Of a stretch of 64,000 bases of DNA, positions 7,901 through 16,264 are shown in pieces. A model generated the notes under the pieces. That model was not told where the DNA came from, made no database searches, and saw only the letters and a program-made list of their open reading frames with translations. This DNA is from Prosthecobacter sp. Lineage in GTDB: Bacteria > Verrucomicrobiota > Verrucomicrobiia > Verrucomicrobiales > Verrucomicrobiaceae. Both the position numbers and the translations under genes were made by a program. How positions within the stretch are numbered: position 1 is the first letter of the stretch; each line of letters opens with the position of its first letter. Where the stretch lies: contig NZ_JAGRPF010000095.1 of the NCBI RefSeq assembly GCF_020439865.1, forward strand, positions 1-64,000. Reading direction: 5' to 3'.

Positions 7901-10900
7901 AAACGCGTGCCGCTGTGGCAGGCGGCGCAGTTCTGTGCGCGGAATATTTGCTGGCCCGCGAGTGCGTCAGCCGTGAGCGCGCCGCTGCTGCTGCGGAAAG
8001 GGCTGGTTCCCGTCGTGGTCAGTGACGTGACATAGGCGGCGAGTGCATCGAGATCTTCGCTGACACCTGCTTTGGTGTCACCCAAGGATTGATCGCGTGT
8101 GCCCGTGTGGAAGTCGGCATCGCTCATGAGACCGAGACCGCCGGCGAAGCTGCGGATCTGACCTTCGAAGTCCTGAATCTCGTCGAAGTTGCCCGTCCAG
8201 TGCACCGGACCATGCGTGCCGTGGCCTTTGAGCGAGATGTTGTTGCGCAGGCCTTCGCCGAATCCGGTGAAGTCCCACACGCGACCATCCTGATCGCCGT
8301 CGTTGTGGCATGCCGCGCAACTGACGTACTTCTGAAGTGCGATGCGTTGATCGAGCGAGTCATAGAAGAACTGCTTTCCCTTCAAGACGGCCGCCGGGAG
8401 TTTTTCGGAGGCGATGCAGTTGAGCGTGGCCGTGAGCGCAGGAGTCGTTTCAGCACCGTCGATGATGGCACCGACATCATGAACGGTGACGCTACGGTCC
8501 ATGAAGTTATGAACGTACAGCGTGCGGCCATCGGGTGAGGTGACCACGCCCTGCGGAGCGCGACCGGCGTCGAATCGAAGCAGTTCGCGCCTGCCCCAGG
8601 AATCCACCACCGCGACTTCGCGGCTGCCTTCGAGGGCGGTGAAAAGATACATGCCGGCAGGGTCGAATGCGGCCGTCACGGCGATGCCTGCGTCATTGAA
8701 GTCGACGCGCGCAGTGAAGTCCTCGCTTTCGGTGTTTAGATCGATGCGCGAAGTGATGCTGCGCACGGCGCTGTCATGCGTGAGCGGCCTGCCGTCGCGA
8801 AGCATGCCCCGCTTGATGTTGTCCTTCTTTGAAGGAACCCACGCACTCAGCCCGTCGGGGCTGAGAACGGAGGGACCGAGATAGTTGGGAATGCCGCGCC
8901 CGGCGATCGAGCTGTCTGCGTCGTTGCTGTGCTCGAGGATGATCGTTTTCGCCACGGTCATGCTCGCGGCATTGATGAGGACCACCTCGCCGCCGAATTT
9001 TGTCGCGCCTTGTTCCGTGGTGACGGTGGCAGTTTCTTCACCAGGCAGTCGCGGCGTAATGAATCGCGAGGCGAAAACCCTGCTGCCGTCGGCGCCGACG
9101 GAAAGATGACGGACGTTCTGGCCGACGAAGATGGTGGCGAGAATCTGTTTGGGTGAGGTCGGGTTGATCTTCAGCACTTCGCCGAGGTCCTGCAGTGAAA
9201 CATAGGCGCTGGTACCGGCAGGATCGAACACGATCGCATGAGGGCGTGATCCACGCGGCAGCGGAACTGTTTGAGCGACGACAAGATTGGGGCCGATGAT
9301 GGAGATGCTGCCGCTTTCGCTGTTGATCACCCAGGCGCGGCCATCAGGTGCGATGGCGATGCTGCGTGGTCCTTTGCCGACGGCGATGATGCCGCTGCGC
9401 TTGCGTGTCACGGCGTCGAATACAGTCACACTGTCCTGATCGGGATTCACCACCCAGAGGCGGGCATTGGCACCGTTGCGCGATTGGTAGGCGATGCTGC
9501 TGGAAGAGGTTGGCCTGGTGGGAGTCAATGGCGCGTGTACTGCCTGACGAAAACTGAGGGTGACCCACGAGCCGGTATCGTCGCGGGCAGTGAGTGTGAC
9601 GAGGTAGCGGCCGGGTGCGGAGTACGTTTTGCTTACAGTGGGGTTGCTGCTGAAGACTGTTTCGGAAGAGCCGTCACCGAAGTCCCATTTGAATTCAGGA
9701 TTGAGACTGCCGGTGGCGGCGGCATGAAACTGGATGGCCTCACCAGAGGGCGCCGGAGCACTGGCCAAGGGAACCAGTTTCAGGTCCGAATGAACGGTCC
9801 ATTGGAATGAGGCGGAGGCTTCGGGCAGGACTCCATCATTGACCGTAACGATGGTCGTATAGGCGCCTGTTGCTTCGGGGGCGCCGGAGATGACGCCGGT
9901 GCTGGCGTCGATGCTGACGCCGGGAGGAAGGCCGATGGCGGAGAAAACACGGGTGGATGCGCTGTAGCCGTTGGCGATTACCGTTAAGGAGGTGCTGTCG
10001 CCAACGGTGATGAACTGCCGGTCTGGATGGCTGATGGAGTCGGTGACGGTCGGGTCCACCAAGATTGTTTCAGAGACTGAGTAAGGGCCTTCGGCGGACA
10101 CCGCAAACAGCATCCAGTAGCCGGGTGTCATCACGTTGAGACTGGAGTGGGATTGCACCGCATAGATCCCAGGCGACTCTTCCACGAAGTCCAGATTCAG
10201 AAACCGAAGATCGCTGGTCACGCTGTGCGTGAGTGATGTCAGCTTGATGAAGCTGAATTTTTTGATTCCGGCGGCGGCGCGTACTGTGAATGCCATGCCT
10301 GGTCCGATGACGGCGGGCGCTTCGGTTATCACGGGACGCGTCGCGAGCGTGCCGTCGGCGTTGTAGAGTTCGGCCGGCGTGTAGATCTGCGCGTCCTGAT
10401 GGTCGGCGGAGTTGCCGCTGAGCCCGCCGCCGCCGGACCACACGCGTCCATCCGGAAGCAGCACGGCCAGCGAGTGATAATTGCGCGGCACCTGCATGCC
10501 GGCCGCGGTGCGCCACTGGCCGGTCGTGGGGTTCCAGATTTCCGGCGTCATCACGCTGCCCTCGTCACTGAATTTCACCTGGGAGGTGTTGCCACCGAGG
10601 GCCATGACTTCACCTGTCGGCAGAACGACGCCGTTTACGTAGGTGCGTTTGTGCTTGAGGCTGCCAGTTTGGGTGATGGTGGGCGTGCTGCCGTTGATGT
10701 CGACGACGTAAGCGAGGTTCGACGGGGCGTCCGTGCCGTTGGTGCGTCCGCCTGCCTGAAGGACCTTGCCTTCGTTGAACATCACCAACGCGCCGTCTTT
10801 GGGATAGTGCGCGCCGGGGATTGTGGTGCTGGTGCTGATGAACTGGCCGCTGCCCGTCGGATCGACCCAGTGCATGGTGTGCGTGGGGCCCGTGTGGGCG

Positions 10901-11598
10901 ATGCGGCCGTCTGGCGCGACGTGGAGAAACGGATGCCAGGTGGATTCCACACCGCCTTCGCCGTGTGCCAAAGCCCAGTTGATGCCTGTCAGGCGCGTCC
11001 ATCCGGTGCTCGACTGCCAGCGCTCGGCAGTATCACTGCCACCGGAACCGGAGGCGGTAAACACGGTGCCGTTGGGCAGGGCGACGCTGGTATTGTACCA
11101 GCGTGGGTCTTGCATGCTCTGGGCGGCGCTCCAGGTGTTCGTGCGCCAGTCGAAGATGCTGCTGTCACGGATCGTGTTGTTGCCACCGTTGACGAGAAGG
11201 CGGCCGTCGGCCAGCAGGGAAACACCGGCGCAGAACATGTCGTGCCGCGTATTGTTGATCTCGACAAATTGACCGGTGCGGTAGTCCCAAGTGGCCGCGT
11301 AGGTGAAAGTTCCGGCAGGAAAACTTGTGCGCTGGCTGGAGGCGAACGTCAGCAGCCGTCCGTCGGGAAGCTGTGCGCAAGTCACTGGAATGTGAGGCGT
11401 CCATGGGATCACTGCGCTCCAGACTCCGAGCGTCGAATACTGGGACGGCGGGGGCGGCAGTGTTTGGGTGACCGTGGGGCCTGGGGCTGGTGCGAGCAGC
11501 GCGGCTTCAGCGGCGAGAGCATCGCTCTCTTCGTGGGTCAGTACATCGGCGCGTGTGAGGGTTCCGGTTAGAACGATGGCGATCAGGAGGCGTTTCAT
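4984..11598 (-). CDS. Secreted chimera: copper radical oxidase (galactose-oxidase-like) with di-heme peroxidase-like domain, propeller, PA14 and C-terminal sorting-like module
   Basis: 2204 residues with a signal peptide (first ~18 residues). Residues ~45-520 form a galactose/glyoxal-oxidase-like (AA5) propeller plus its usual C-terminal Ig-like domain. All radical-copper residues are present: Cys123 (HDMFC) and Tyr168 for the thioether cofactor, Tyr374-His375 (NYHS) and His458 (LTHS) as copper ligands, at nearly the spacing of fungal galactose oxidase. The residue that stacks on the cofactor (Trp in galactose oxidase) aligns with Gly186. Then follow a cadherin/He_PIG-like Ig and a PKD domain (~525-700), a YncE-like propeller (~710-1050), a di-heme peroxidase-like region with CxxCH at 1094-1098 and 1224-1228, a malectin-like stretch, PA14 (~1605-1745), and from ~1890 the module shared with the giant protein. 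The start overlaps the upstream stop (ATGA). The substrate is unknown. Confidence 0.88.
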   Translation of the reverse strand: MKRLLIAIVLTGTLTRADVLTHEESDALAAEAALLAPAPGPTVTQTLPPPPSQYSTLGVWSAVIPWTPHIPVTCAQLPDGRLLTFASSQRTSFPAGTFTYAATWDYRTGQFVEINNTRHDMFCAGVSLLADGRLLVNGGNNTIRDSSIFDWRTNTWSAAQSMQDPRWYNTSVALPNGTVFTASGSGGSDTAERWQSSTGWTRLTGINWALAHGEGGVESTWHPFLHVAPDGRIAHTGPTHTMHWVDPTGSGQFISTSTTIPGAHYPKDGALVMFNEGKVLQAGGRTNGTDAPSNLAYVVDINGSTPTITQTGSLKHKRTYVNGVVLPTGEVMALGGNTSQVKFSDEGSVMTPEIWNPTTGQWRTAAGMQVPRNYHSLAVLLPDGRVWSGGGGLSGNSADHQDAQIYTPAELYNADGTLATRPVITEAPAVIGPGMAFTVRAAAGIKKFSFIKLTSLTHSVTSDLRFLNLDFVEESPGIYAVQSHSSLNVMTPGYWMLFAVSAEGPYSVSETILVDPTVTDSISHPDRQFITVGDSTSLTVIANGYSASTRVFSAIGLPPGVSIDASTGVISGAPEATGAYTTIVTVNDGVLPEASASFQWTVHSDLKLVPLASAPAPSGEAIQFHAAATGSLNPEFKWDFGDGSSETVFSSNPTVSKTYSAPGRYLVTLTARDDTGSWVTLSFRQAVHAPLTPTRPTSSSSIAYQSRNGANARLWVVNPDQDSVTVFDAVTRKRSGIIAVGKGPRSIAIAPDGRAWVINSESGSISIIGPNLVVAQTVPLPRGSRPHAIVFDPAGTSAYVSLQDLGEVLKINPTSPKQILATIFVGQNVRHLSVGADGSRVFASRFITPRLPGEETATVTTEQGATKFGGEVVLINAASMTVAKTIILEHSNDADSSIAGRGIPNYLGPSVLSPDGLSAWVPSKKDNIKRGMLRDGRPLTHDSAVRSITSRIDLNTESEDFTARVDFNDAGIAVTAAFDPAGMYLFTALEGSREVAVVDSWGRRELLRFDAGRAPQGVVTSPDGRTLYVHNFMDRSVTVHDVGAIIDGAETTPALTATLNCIASEKLPAAVLKGKQFFYDSLDQRIALQKYVSCAACHNDGDQDGRVWDFTGFGEGLRNNISLKGHGTHGPVHWTGNFDEIQDFEGQIRSFAGGLGLMSDADFHTGTRDQSLGDTKAGVSEDLDALAAYVTSLTTTGTSPFRSSSGALTADALAGQQIFRAQNCAACHSGTRFTNSALNVFANVGTIKPSSGQRLNAPLTGLDVPTLRGLWNTAPYLHDGSATTLSDAVRAHQGVLLTDSELSKVVSFLSQIDDAVMSAPAPLNVVLGTARSTVSGSFPVAGVLSEAAVGFTSSDISIEGGTISGFAITGTSFSFHVEPSAASVRIEIAANVMTDTTGLGNLASNVLNITNTGDLPSTIPPPPASNSNVQPHIAQGGGASDPSTASFVPVTAFAARINFQNAGAPTPNGYAADNGAIFAARNGLEYGWNLDHSALGRDRNGVSDQRQDTLIRMQAGAKWEITVPNGEYDIVLSVGDATMASKNTLRAEGTTVWSAFACAAGTFQTKTVRVIVADGRLTIDNGSASTQTTSLNFIEIASTHGTLPTAQNGLSADYYAGTNFEQLRFSRTDRAVDFRWNGSAPDTRVAADNFSVCWHGYIVPRHSEHYTFTTTSDDGVRVWINGRLIINNWTNHSEQANTGEIDLQADTPVTIQMEFFESGGDAVARLMWESPSQVREIVPNERLLADSTNSYPSTFAAWIDSGRSNAAGGLTTAATNADGDDFPDLLEYALGGSAGSGIHAGEDLRLDLQNGHVNASIVHPQGIGGLQWLLESSTDLKAWTLLITTPAVITNLDGTETLRWENLDAAGGQNIDLGIVRLKVQNTITNETAAGKPVAWQKLTVQQGVQTAGMNLLNAPVFSGLAHSAVDNAVYLADASYLPGVFDPDARYYLEIKDGPHAGHHFDLAHIGDRVLLIDTESPNNTLPEAPMDIGGARIAIHKHITLGQVFDKNILNGTTNPSTADQVLFSTPSGFQTFWLLKGGSYHQWNAAGDATLTNADTTIIPPGTGVLLKTGNSSPRALVMTGEVRTTPFARLLSPGFNLFANPWPLDATPSRLNMTDTSIFTATMNPGTADALQLWKGDSQPGSSGYDGYWLFQYPKASAIWTSTRDASLRSQNDILPLKAAHCAFLNRRSTLTSVWVMPAP

Positions 11599-13379
11599 CG
11601 AGCAGCGGTGGCGGACTCAGTCCCGGTGAAGGTTTCGTCAGTCAGTGTTTTGAGAAAGGCGACGAGGTCGGCCTTTTCCTGCGCGTTGAGTTGAATGCCG
11701 GCATTGGGATGCTTGGCGAGATTGGGATCCAGCGTGGGTGAACGGCGCACACCGCTGCTGTAGTGTTCCACCACTTCCTCGAGCGTGGCGAAGCGCCCGT
11801 CATGCATGTAGGGCGCGGTGCGTGCGATGTTGCGAAGGCTGGGTGTCTTGAACTTGCCGCGGTCGGCTTCGTCCTTGGTTACCGCCATGCGACCGATGTC
11901 TTCGGGGGTGAGATCGAGGCCATTGTTGGCGAACTGCTGGCTCGTGAACAATGTGCCGCCGTGGCAGTGGAAGCAATCGGCACCGCGCAGACCACGCTTA
12001 GGATCAAATTCGGTCACGAAGAGTTTCAGACCGCGCTTCTCACTCTCCGTGAGTTCCGCAACCTTGCGAGCGGCACGATCAAAGCGCGACTCCTGCGAGA
12101 TGAAGGTGAGCAGAAACTGTTCGAGCGCTTTCGCGATGCGCTCCGGCGTGATTTCGGAAGAACCGAAGGCTTTGGCAAAGCCGGTGCGGCAGTCGTTGTC
12201 CGCGCTGAGTTTGGCCACGACATTCGGCAGTGTCTCGTTCATTTCGTTTTTGTCCTGAATCGGCATGAGCACCTGCTCGCGCAGAGTCGGCGCGCGTCCG
12301 TCCCAGAAGAAGGCCTGATGCCACGCCAGATTGAAGAGCGGCATGGCGTTGCGTTTGCCCGCCTGCTGCTGCGCACCGAGGCTGAAACGCCGCGCATCGG
12401 CAAAGGCATGTGTTTGATCGTGGCAGGAGGCGCAGGACTGAGTGCCGTTGATGGAGAGGCGTGTGTCGTGAAAAAGCTGACGGCCCAGCGCCACGCCTTC
12501 TTGAGTGAGTGGATTGTCGGAGGGCAGCTTCACCTTTGGGAAGCGCTGCGTCATTGCCGGCGTCAGTGCATGCGTTCCGGAGGGCAGGGGGGCGGGTGTG
12601 TCCGCGAACGCCGGTGTCTGATAGACGTCGTAGCTGATGCTGCGCACGCGGAAGGCGTGCTCGATGTTTGTCTTCAGTTTTGCTGCGAGTGCATCGCCTT
12701 CGCGTGAATGGGTTGAGTTGCCGTCCTTGGTGAAGTCGATGCCTTTGAGGACGCGAAGAAGGTCGAAATCCAGCGCGAGAGTCAGTGGGCTCCCACCACG
12801 GAATTCGACCGGCAGTTCCACCGTCATCAACTGCGGTGCGTTGGCGATGTGATAGGAGAAGCCGTTTTCTTTACCGCTATTGTTGGAGCGGCCCTCCAAG
12901 GCCAGAAAGATGTAGCCGCCCATCCAACCCCAGTGCAGACCGTTGACCTGTGGATTGAGCGCATGATCCGATGCATAGAGGTTGGGTTCCGCCTTGTTCA
13001 CCTTCTCGTCCACGCCGATGCGGAATCGGATCCCGGTGTATTCGCCTTTGGGGGTTCCTGTTCCCTTGGCGGTCATGCGACCTGTTGCTGCACTCAGGTA
13101 GGCAAACCAGTCCTGAGACTCGACCCAGCTGCCGTCCTTCCTCTTCAGGGCGAGGCCAGATAGAAGGAAATCCAGCCGAGTAATTCGCGTGGGAACCTCA
13201 GGAGATAGTGGTTGGTTCAAGCGAACTTCATGGCGGCCGGAGATGGTCGATACATCGATGCGCAGTTCCTGCCCTAATGCCGGCAGTGACTGAATTAGTA
13301 TTCCAGCAAGCAAGAACACCGATTTCCCAAGGCTCCAAGGGGAGTCGGGAAAGGGGCTTTTGTTGGGAGTGAGGCGCAT
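11595..13379 (-). CDS. MbnP-MbnH fusion: copper-binding domain joined to a MauG-like di-heme enzyme
   Basis: 594 residues with a signal peptide (cleavage near residue 37). Residues ~38-230 match the MbnP family: the FRIGVD segment, LNPQVNGLHWGWMGGYIF (His149, Trp150, Trp152) and a following LEG strand. Residues ~285-585 form a MauG/cytochrome c peroxidase-like di-heme enzyme with CxxCH at 316-320 and 469-473, FFWDGRA between them, and the APYMHDG loop after the second heme. In known methanobactin operons MbnP and MbnH are separate proteins, and MbnH oxidises a tryptophan of MbnP to kynurenine; here both are in one chain. The downstream copper oxidase gene overlaps by four bases, so the two are almost surely co-translated. 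No methanobactin precursor or MbnB/C gene is visible. The family calls come from motifs, without a search. Confidence 0.85.
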   Translation of the reverse strand: MRLTPNKSPFPDSPWSLGKSVFLLAGILIQSLPALGQELRIDVSTISGRHEVRLNQPLSPEVPTRITRLDFLLSGLALKRKDGSWVESQDWFAYLSAATGRMTAKGTGTPKGEYTGIRFRIGVDEKVNKAEPNLYASDHALNPQVNGLHWGWMGGYIFLALEGRSNNSGKENGFSYHIANAPQLMTVELPVEFRGGSPLTLALDFDLLRVLKGIDFTKDGNSTHSREGDALAAKLKTNIEHAFRVRSISYDVYQTPAFADTPAPLPSGTHALTPAMTQRFPKVKLPSDNPLTQEGVALGRQLFHDTRLSINGTQSCASCHDQTHAFADARRFSLGAQQQAGKRNAMPLFNLAWHQAFFWDGRAPTLREQVLMPIQDKNEMNETLPNVVAKLSADNDCRTGFAKAFGSSEITPERIAKALEQFLLTFISQESRFDRAARKVAELTESEKRGLKLFVTEFDPKRGLRGADCFHCHGGTLFTSQQFANNGLDLTPEDIGRMAVTKDEADRGKFKTPSLRNIARTAPYMHDGRFATLEEVVEHYSSGVRRSPTLDPNLAKHPNAGIQLNAQEKADLVAFLKTLTDETFTGTESATAAR

Positions 13380-13412
13380 AACGACAGTGCTTTCTCGTTT
13401 GTGCCAAAACTG

Positions 13413-13441
13413 TCTATATTAACCATAACAGAACAAGTCAG
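13413..13441 (-). promoter_or_regulatory. Possible promoter of the MbnP-MbnH/oxidase operon
   Basis: On the minus strand, CTGACT (13441-13436) and TATAGA (13418-13413) are 17 bases apart and 33 bases before the start codon. TATGGTTA in the spacer (13427-13420) also occurs upstream of the giant gene, and as TATGGATA before the gene at 18212. Confidence 0.35.
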
Positions 13442-13688
13442 GTATTTGTAAAACTGATGCGCGAAAATGAGAGGGGTATCAGTCTTGAGGTGGGTGCTTT
13501 TAGGGCCGTTCTAGAGGAGAAAGTTGAAAATGTGGGCGGGAACCCCCTCCCACACCACGGAGCTATTGCTGCACGGGTTTGGGCTGTAGAGGGTCAGAGC
13601 ACAATCGCGCGCGACGGTTTGCTGTGGTGCGGAGCGAGGTTGGAAAGGAGCCCTTGGAGGATTCATCCTTGGATTCCCGCTACAAAAG
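13442..13688. other. Intergenic stretch without a supported gene
   Basis: Between the operon promoter and the ThuA terminator I find only short open frames with no recognisable composition, start signal or family motif. The plus-strand frame from 13457 runs into the 3' end of the ThuA gene and is probably spurious. Confidence 0.5.
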
Positions 13689-13725
13689 AAAGATGGCGGA
13701 CTGGAAATCCAATCCGCCATCTTCT
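13684..13725 (-). terminator. Terminator of the ThuA-like gene
   Basis: An 11-bp perfect stem AAGATGGCGGA/TCCGCCATCTT (13690-13700 with 13713-13723) lies about 35 bases past the stop codon on the minus strand and is followed there by TTCTTTT. Confidence 0.75.
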
Positions 13726-13758
13726 GTGTGAGGTGAATCTCCGCGATTTGGCGGTGTG

Positions 13759-14745
13759 TTACGGGATATTGCCCGGGGTAGAGATCCCTTCTTCGAGCTT
13801 TAGCGCCCACTTGATGCCGGCGAGGATCATCTCCTGATAGGTCTCGGCAATCTCGGGGCTGTTCTTGCGATCCTTCGTGCCTTCCTTCCAGGTGGGATCC
13901 CAGACATCCTCACGGTGGCCGAGGGAGTTGTAATACACACGGCCTGCGCCGAATTCCTTGCACCAGGAGACAGGGTAGTAGGTGCGCTTGAGATCCTCCT
14001 CCTTCTTTTTGTCCTCATCAGACAACTGGGCGAAGTTGGGATGGGAGTTGAGCCCGAGGAGACCATGGACCTTGGACTTGTCGAAGCTCTTGATGATGTA
14101 GATTTCGTCGAAGACCTTCCAGCCGACGGGGACGGACTTGGTGATGGGATGGGCGGGGTCGTGGACGACGGGCTGGATTTCGACCTGTGACTTGTGGGTT
14201 TCAAACTCGCCACCGAGCATGTCGATGTAACCGCGAAAAGGATGGTAGGTATCGGAGCCGGAGTGCATGGCGATGAAGGCCTTGCCGTCTTCGATGAGCT
14301 TGATGAAACCGTCGCGATCGGGAAGGAGAAGGTCGCCGGTGGTGTTGGCGAAGACGAAACCGTCGTATCCCTTGATCTTGTCGAGAGCCATGTGCTCGGC
14401 CATGTAGGCGGCGATTTTGTCGTTCCATACTTTGTTGGCTGCATTGAAGTCAGCCAGGGCGGCGCTGTAGGCTTCCTGCTTCTTGGCGAAGGACTCGTCG
14501 GTATCCTTTTCGCCCTTCACAGGGGGCTTGCCAGGGTTCTTGGGCTGGCCTTCGGGCTGGTGGACGTAATCGACGGTGAAAGCACCAGACTTGGCACCGA
14601 GTTCAGCGAGGACTTTTTCTGCAGTCTCAATGGAGGAGTGGCGGAAACCGGTGGTGACGGTGACAACGAGGAGCTTTTTGGGCTCTGCAAAAGCAGAGGA
14701 CAGGGAGAGCGCGGCGACAAACAGGAGCGTTAGACGTGTGATCAT
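13759..14745 (-). CDS. Secreted ThuA-like domain protein
   Basis: 328 residues, starting with a good signal peptide (MITRLTLLFVAALSLSSAFA). The mature part has the ThuA fold, a relative of class I glutamine amidotransferases: KKLLVVTVTTGFRHSS at the N-terminus, a GYDGFVFANTTG strand, AMHSGSDTYHPFRGYIDMLGGEF, and a late GAGRVYYNSLGH segment. ThuA-like proteins are often found with sugar-utilisation genes, and many secreted PVC copies have no known reaction. A Lys/Glu/Pro-rich insertion of about 60 residues follows the first strand. The open frame extends up to 15129, but the signal peptide fixes the start at 14745. It is divergent from the beta-helix gene. Confidence 0.85.
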   Translation of the reverse strand: MITRLTLLFVAALSLSSAFAEPKKLLVVTVTTGFRHSSIETAEKVLAELGAKSGAFTVDYVHQPEGQPKNPGKPPVKGEKDTDESFAKKQEAYSAALADFNAANKVWNDKIAAYMAEHMALDKIKGYDGFVFANTTGDLLLPDRDGFIKLIEDGKAFIAMHSGSDTYHPFRGYIDMLGGEFETHKSQVEIQPVVHDPAHPITKSVPVGWKVFDEIYIIKSFDKSKVHGLLGLNSHPNFAQLSDEDKKKEEDLKRTYYPVSWCKEFGAGRVYYNSLGHREDVWDPTWKEGTKDRKNSPEIAETYQEMILAGIKWALKLEEGISTPGNIP

Positions 14746-15035
14746 GGTGGATGGAAGCCCAACGTGGAGGGACGAAGAGGTTTTGCAGGCACAAAGTGCC
14801 ATGGACAGAGAATTTTCCGCGTGGCTTAAAAGAAGATGCTCAAAGGGATGGAGCCGAGAATCTGTCCTTCGGGCAGGCCTATGAACTTGCGGGTGCGGAA
14901 GATGAATGTGCAGCCGAGCTTTGAGTTGCGCCGGTCCATGGCGAAACCCGGGGCGGCGACGAAGGTGGATTTGCACACCGAGTGACTGCTGCGGAAACAT
15001 GACCGAAGAACAGTTTTGGGAGCGTTTTTTCCAGG

Positions 15036-16259
15036 ATGAAAATGCTCTTACTCCTGCTGTGTGGCTGTGTGCTTTCCTTGAATGCCCAGACTGTGTTTCC
15101 GGTGGCCATCGATGCGTCGAAGCATCCAAATCTGCAGGCGGCTTTCGATGCGGTGCCTGAAAGTGGTGGGTTGGTGACGATACCGCCGGGCAACTATGAA
15201 ATCACGGAGCCCCTTCGGCTGAAGACGGCGGAAACGCGTGTCGTCGGAGGCGGGGCGGCGACTCACATCCTCAACAAAAACGAGAGCGGGGCTCCCGCTT
15301 TTGTCCTCCGACCTCCGAATCTCGACACAGACAAAAAGGCGCGGCTGTGGCGGGTTCAGATGGCGGACCTGCGCATCAGCGGCAACGAAAAGAGCGGCGA
15401 CGGCATCTTTGCGGAGGGCATTCAGGAAATCTACCTTGAGGGAGTTTCGATCGACCACAACGGCGGCCATGGCATTCAGTTGAAGGACTGCTACGAGGAT
15501 CCTCGCATCGCTGACTGCATCATCACATACAACAAGAAGAGCGGGATCGAGATCATCGGTTGTCATGACATCGTGGTGAATGCCAACCACTTTGAGGAGA
15601 ACCAGGACGCGCTGCGGTGCGTAGATTCGTTCAATTTGTGCATGAACGGAAACAACATCGACGACCACCTTGGAAACGGTGTTGTGATCGAGAACACCTA
15701 CGGCTCGGTGGTGAGCGGAAACATGATCGAAGAGTGCAATGGCACGGCGATCATTCTGGATCGTGACTGCTACGGCATCACCCTGAGCGCCAACGTCATC
15801 GCGCATCACCTGAAGGGTGGAATTGATCTGCGGGACGCGTGTGGCTGCACCCTGAGCGCAAACACCTTCACCATTGCTCATGAGTTCTCCGTGCGTGTAA
15901 GTGGAGACTCGGAGCGCAACACGATCAGTGGGAACACCTTCTGCAACACCTACGTCGGGGTGGGAAAAGACAAGCGACCAGCCGAGAGTCCGACCCCGAT
16001 GGGGATTGATGAGGGGACCGGCGTGCTGCTGGAAGGAGGGGTTAATGGTTTGATCATCAATGGAAACACGTTTGCGGGGCTTTCCACAGCGGCCGTGTGG
16101 AGCAGGGGAGTCGTACAGAATATCTTGGTCACATCCAATCTCTGCATGGACTGTGGCCGTAAACTTGCTAAGAACAGTGATTGGATGGCCTTTGAGCAAA
16201 ACTCGCGAGTGGTCCTCAAAGACAACCTACCTGACAAAGCCCCGTCCAGTCCTCCCTAA
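15036..16259 (+). CDS. Secreted right-handed parallel beta-helix protein
   Basis: 407 residues with a signal peptide. The sequence contains a possible lipobox (LLCGC) as well as a type I cleavage site (LNA-QT), so it may be a lipoprotein. The N-terminal pattern of a pectate-lyase-like helix (LQAAFDAVPESGGLVTIPPGNYEI) is followed by about ten PbH1-type coils with N-x-I/V-x-x-N ladders (for example VVSGNMIEEC, ITLSANVIAH, NTISGNTFCN). Such folds carry polysaccharide lyases, hydrolases and NosD-like proteins. I see no lyase-specific Ca/Arg motif, so the catalytic role is open. It is followed after five bases by a small membrane-protein gene, probably in one transcript. Confidence 0.85.
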   Translation: MKMLLLLLCGCVLSLNAQTVFPVAIDASKHPNLQAAFDAVPESGGLVTIPPGNYEITEPLRLKTAETRVVGGGAATHILNKNESGAPAFVLRPPNLDTDKKARLWRVQMADLRISGNEKSGDGIFAEGIQEIYLEGVSIDHNGGHGIQLKDCYEDPRIADCIITYNKKSGIEIIGCHDIVVNANHFEENQDALRCVDSFNLCMNGNNIDDHLGNGVVIENTYGSVVSGNMIEECNGTAIILDRDCYGITLSANVIAHHLKGGIDLRDACGCTLSANTFTIAHEFSVRVSGDSERNTISGNTFCNTYVGVGKDKRPAESPTPMGIDEGTGVLLEGGVNGLIINGNTFAGLSTAAVWSRGVVQNILVTSNLCMDCGRKLAKNSDWMAFEQNSRVVLKDNLPDKAPSSPP

Positions 16260-16264
16260 TAATC

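Noticed and set aside
14746..15129. Longer N-terminus for the ThuA-like protein
   Set aside because: The upstream 128 codons look like random intergenic sequence and overlap the divergent gene; the signal peptide beginning at 14745 sets the start.
15048..16199. Minus-strand open frame opposite the beta-helix gene
   Set aside because: The plus strand encodes a coherent secreted beta-helix; the antisense product has no signal peptide or motif.
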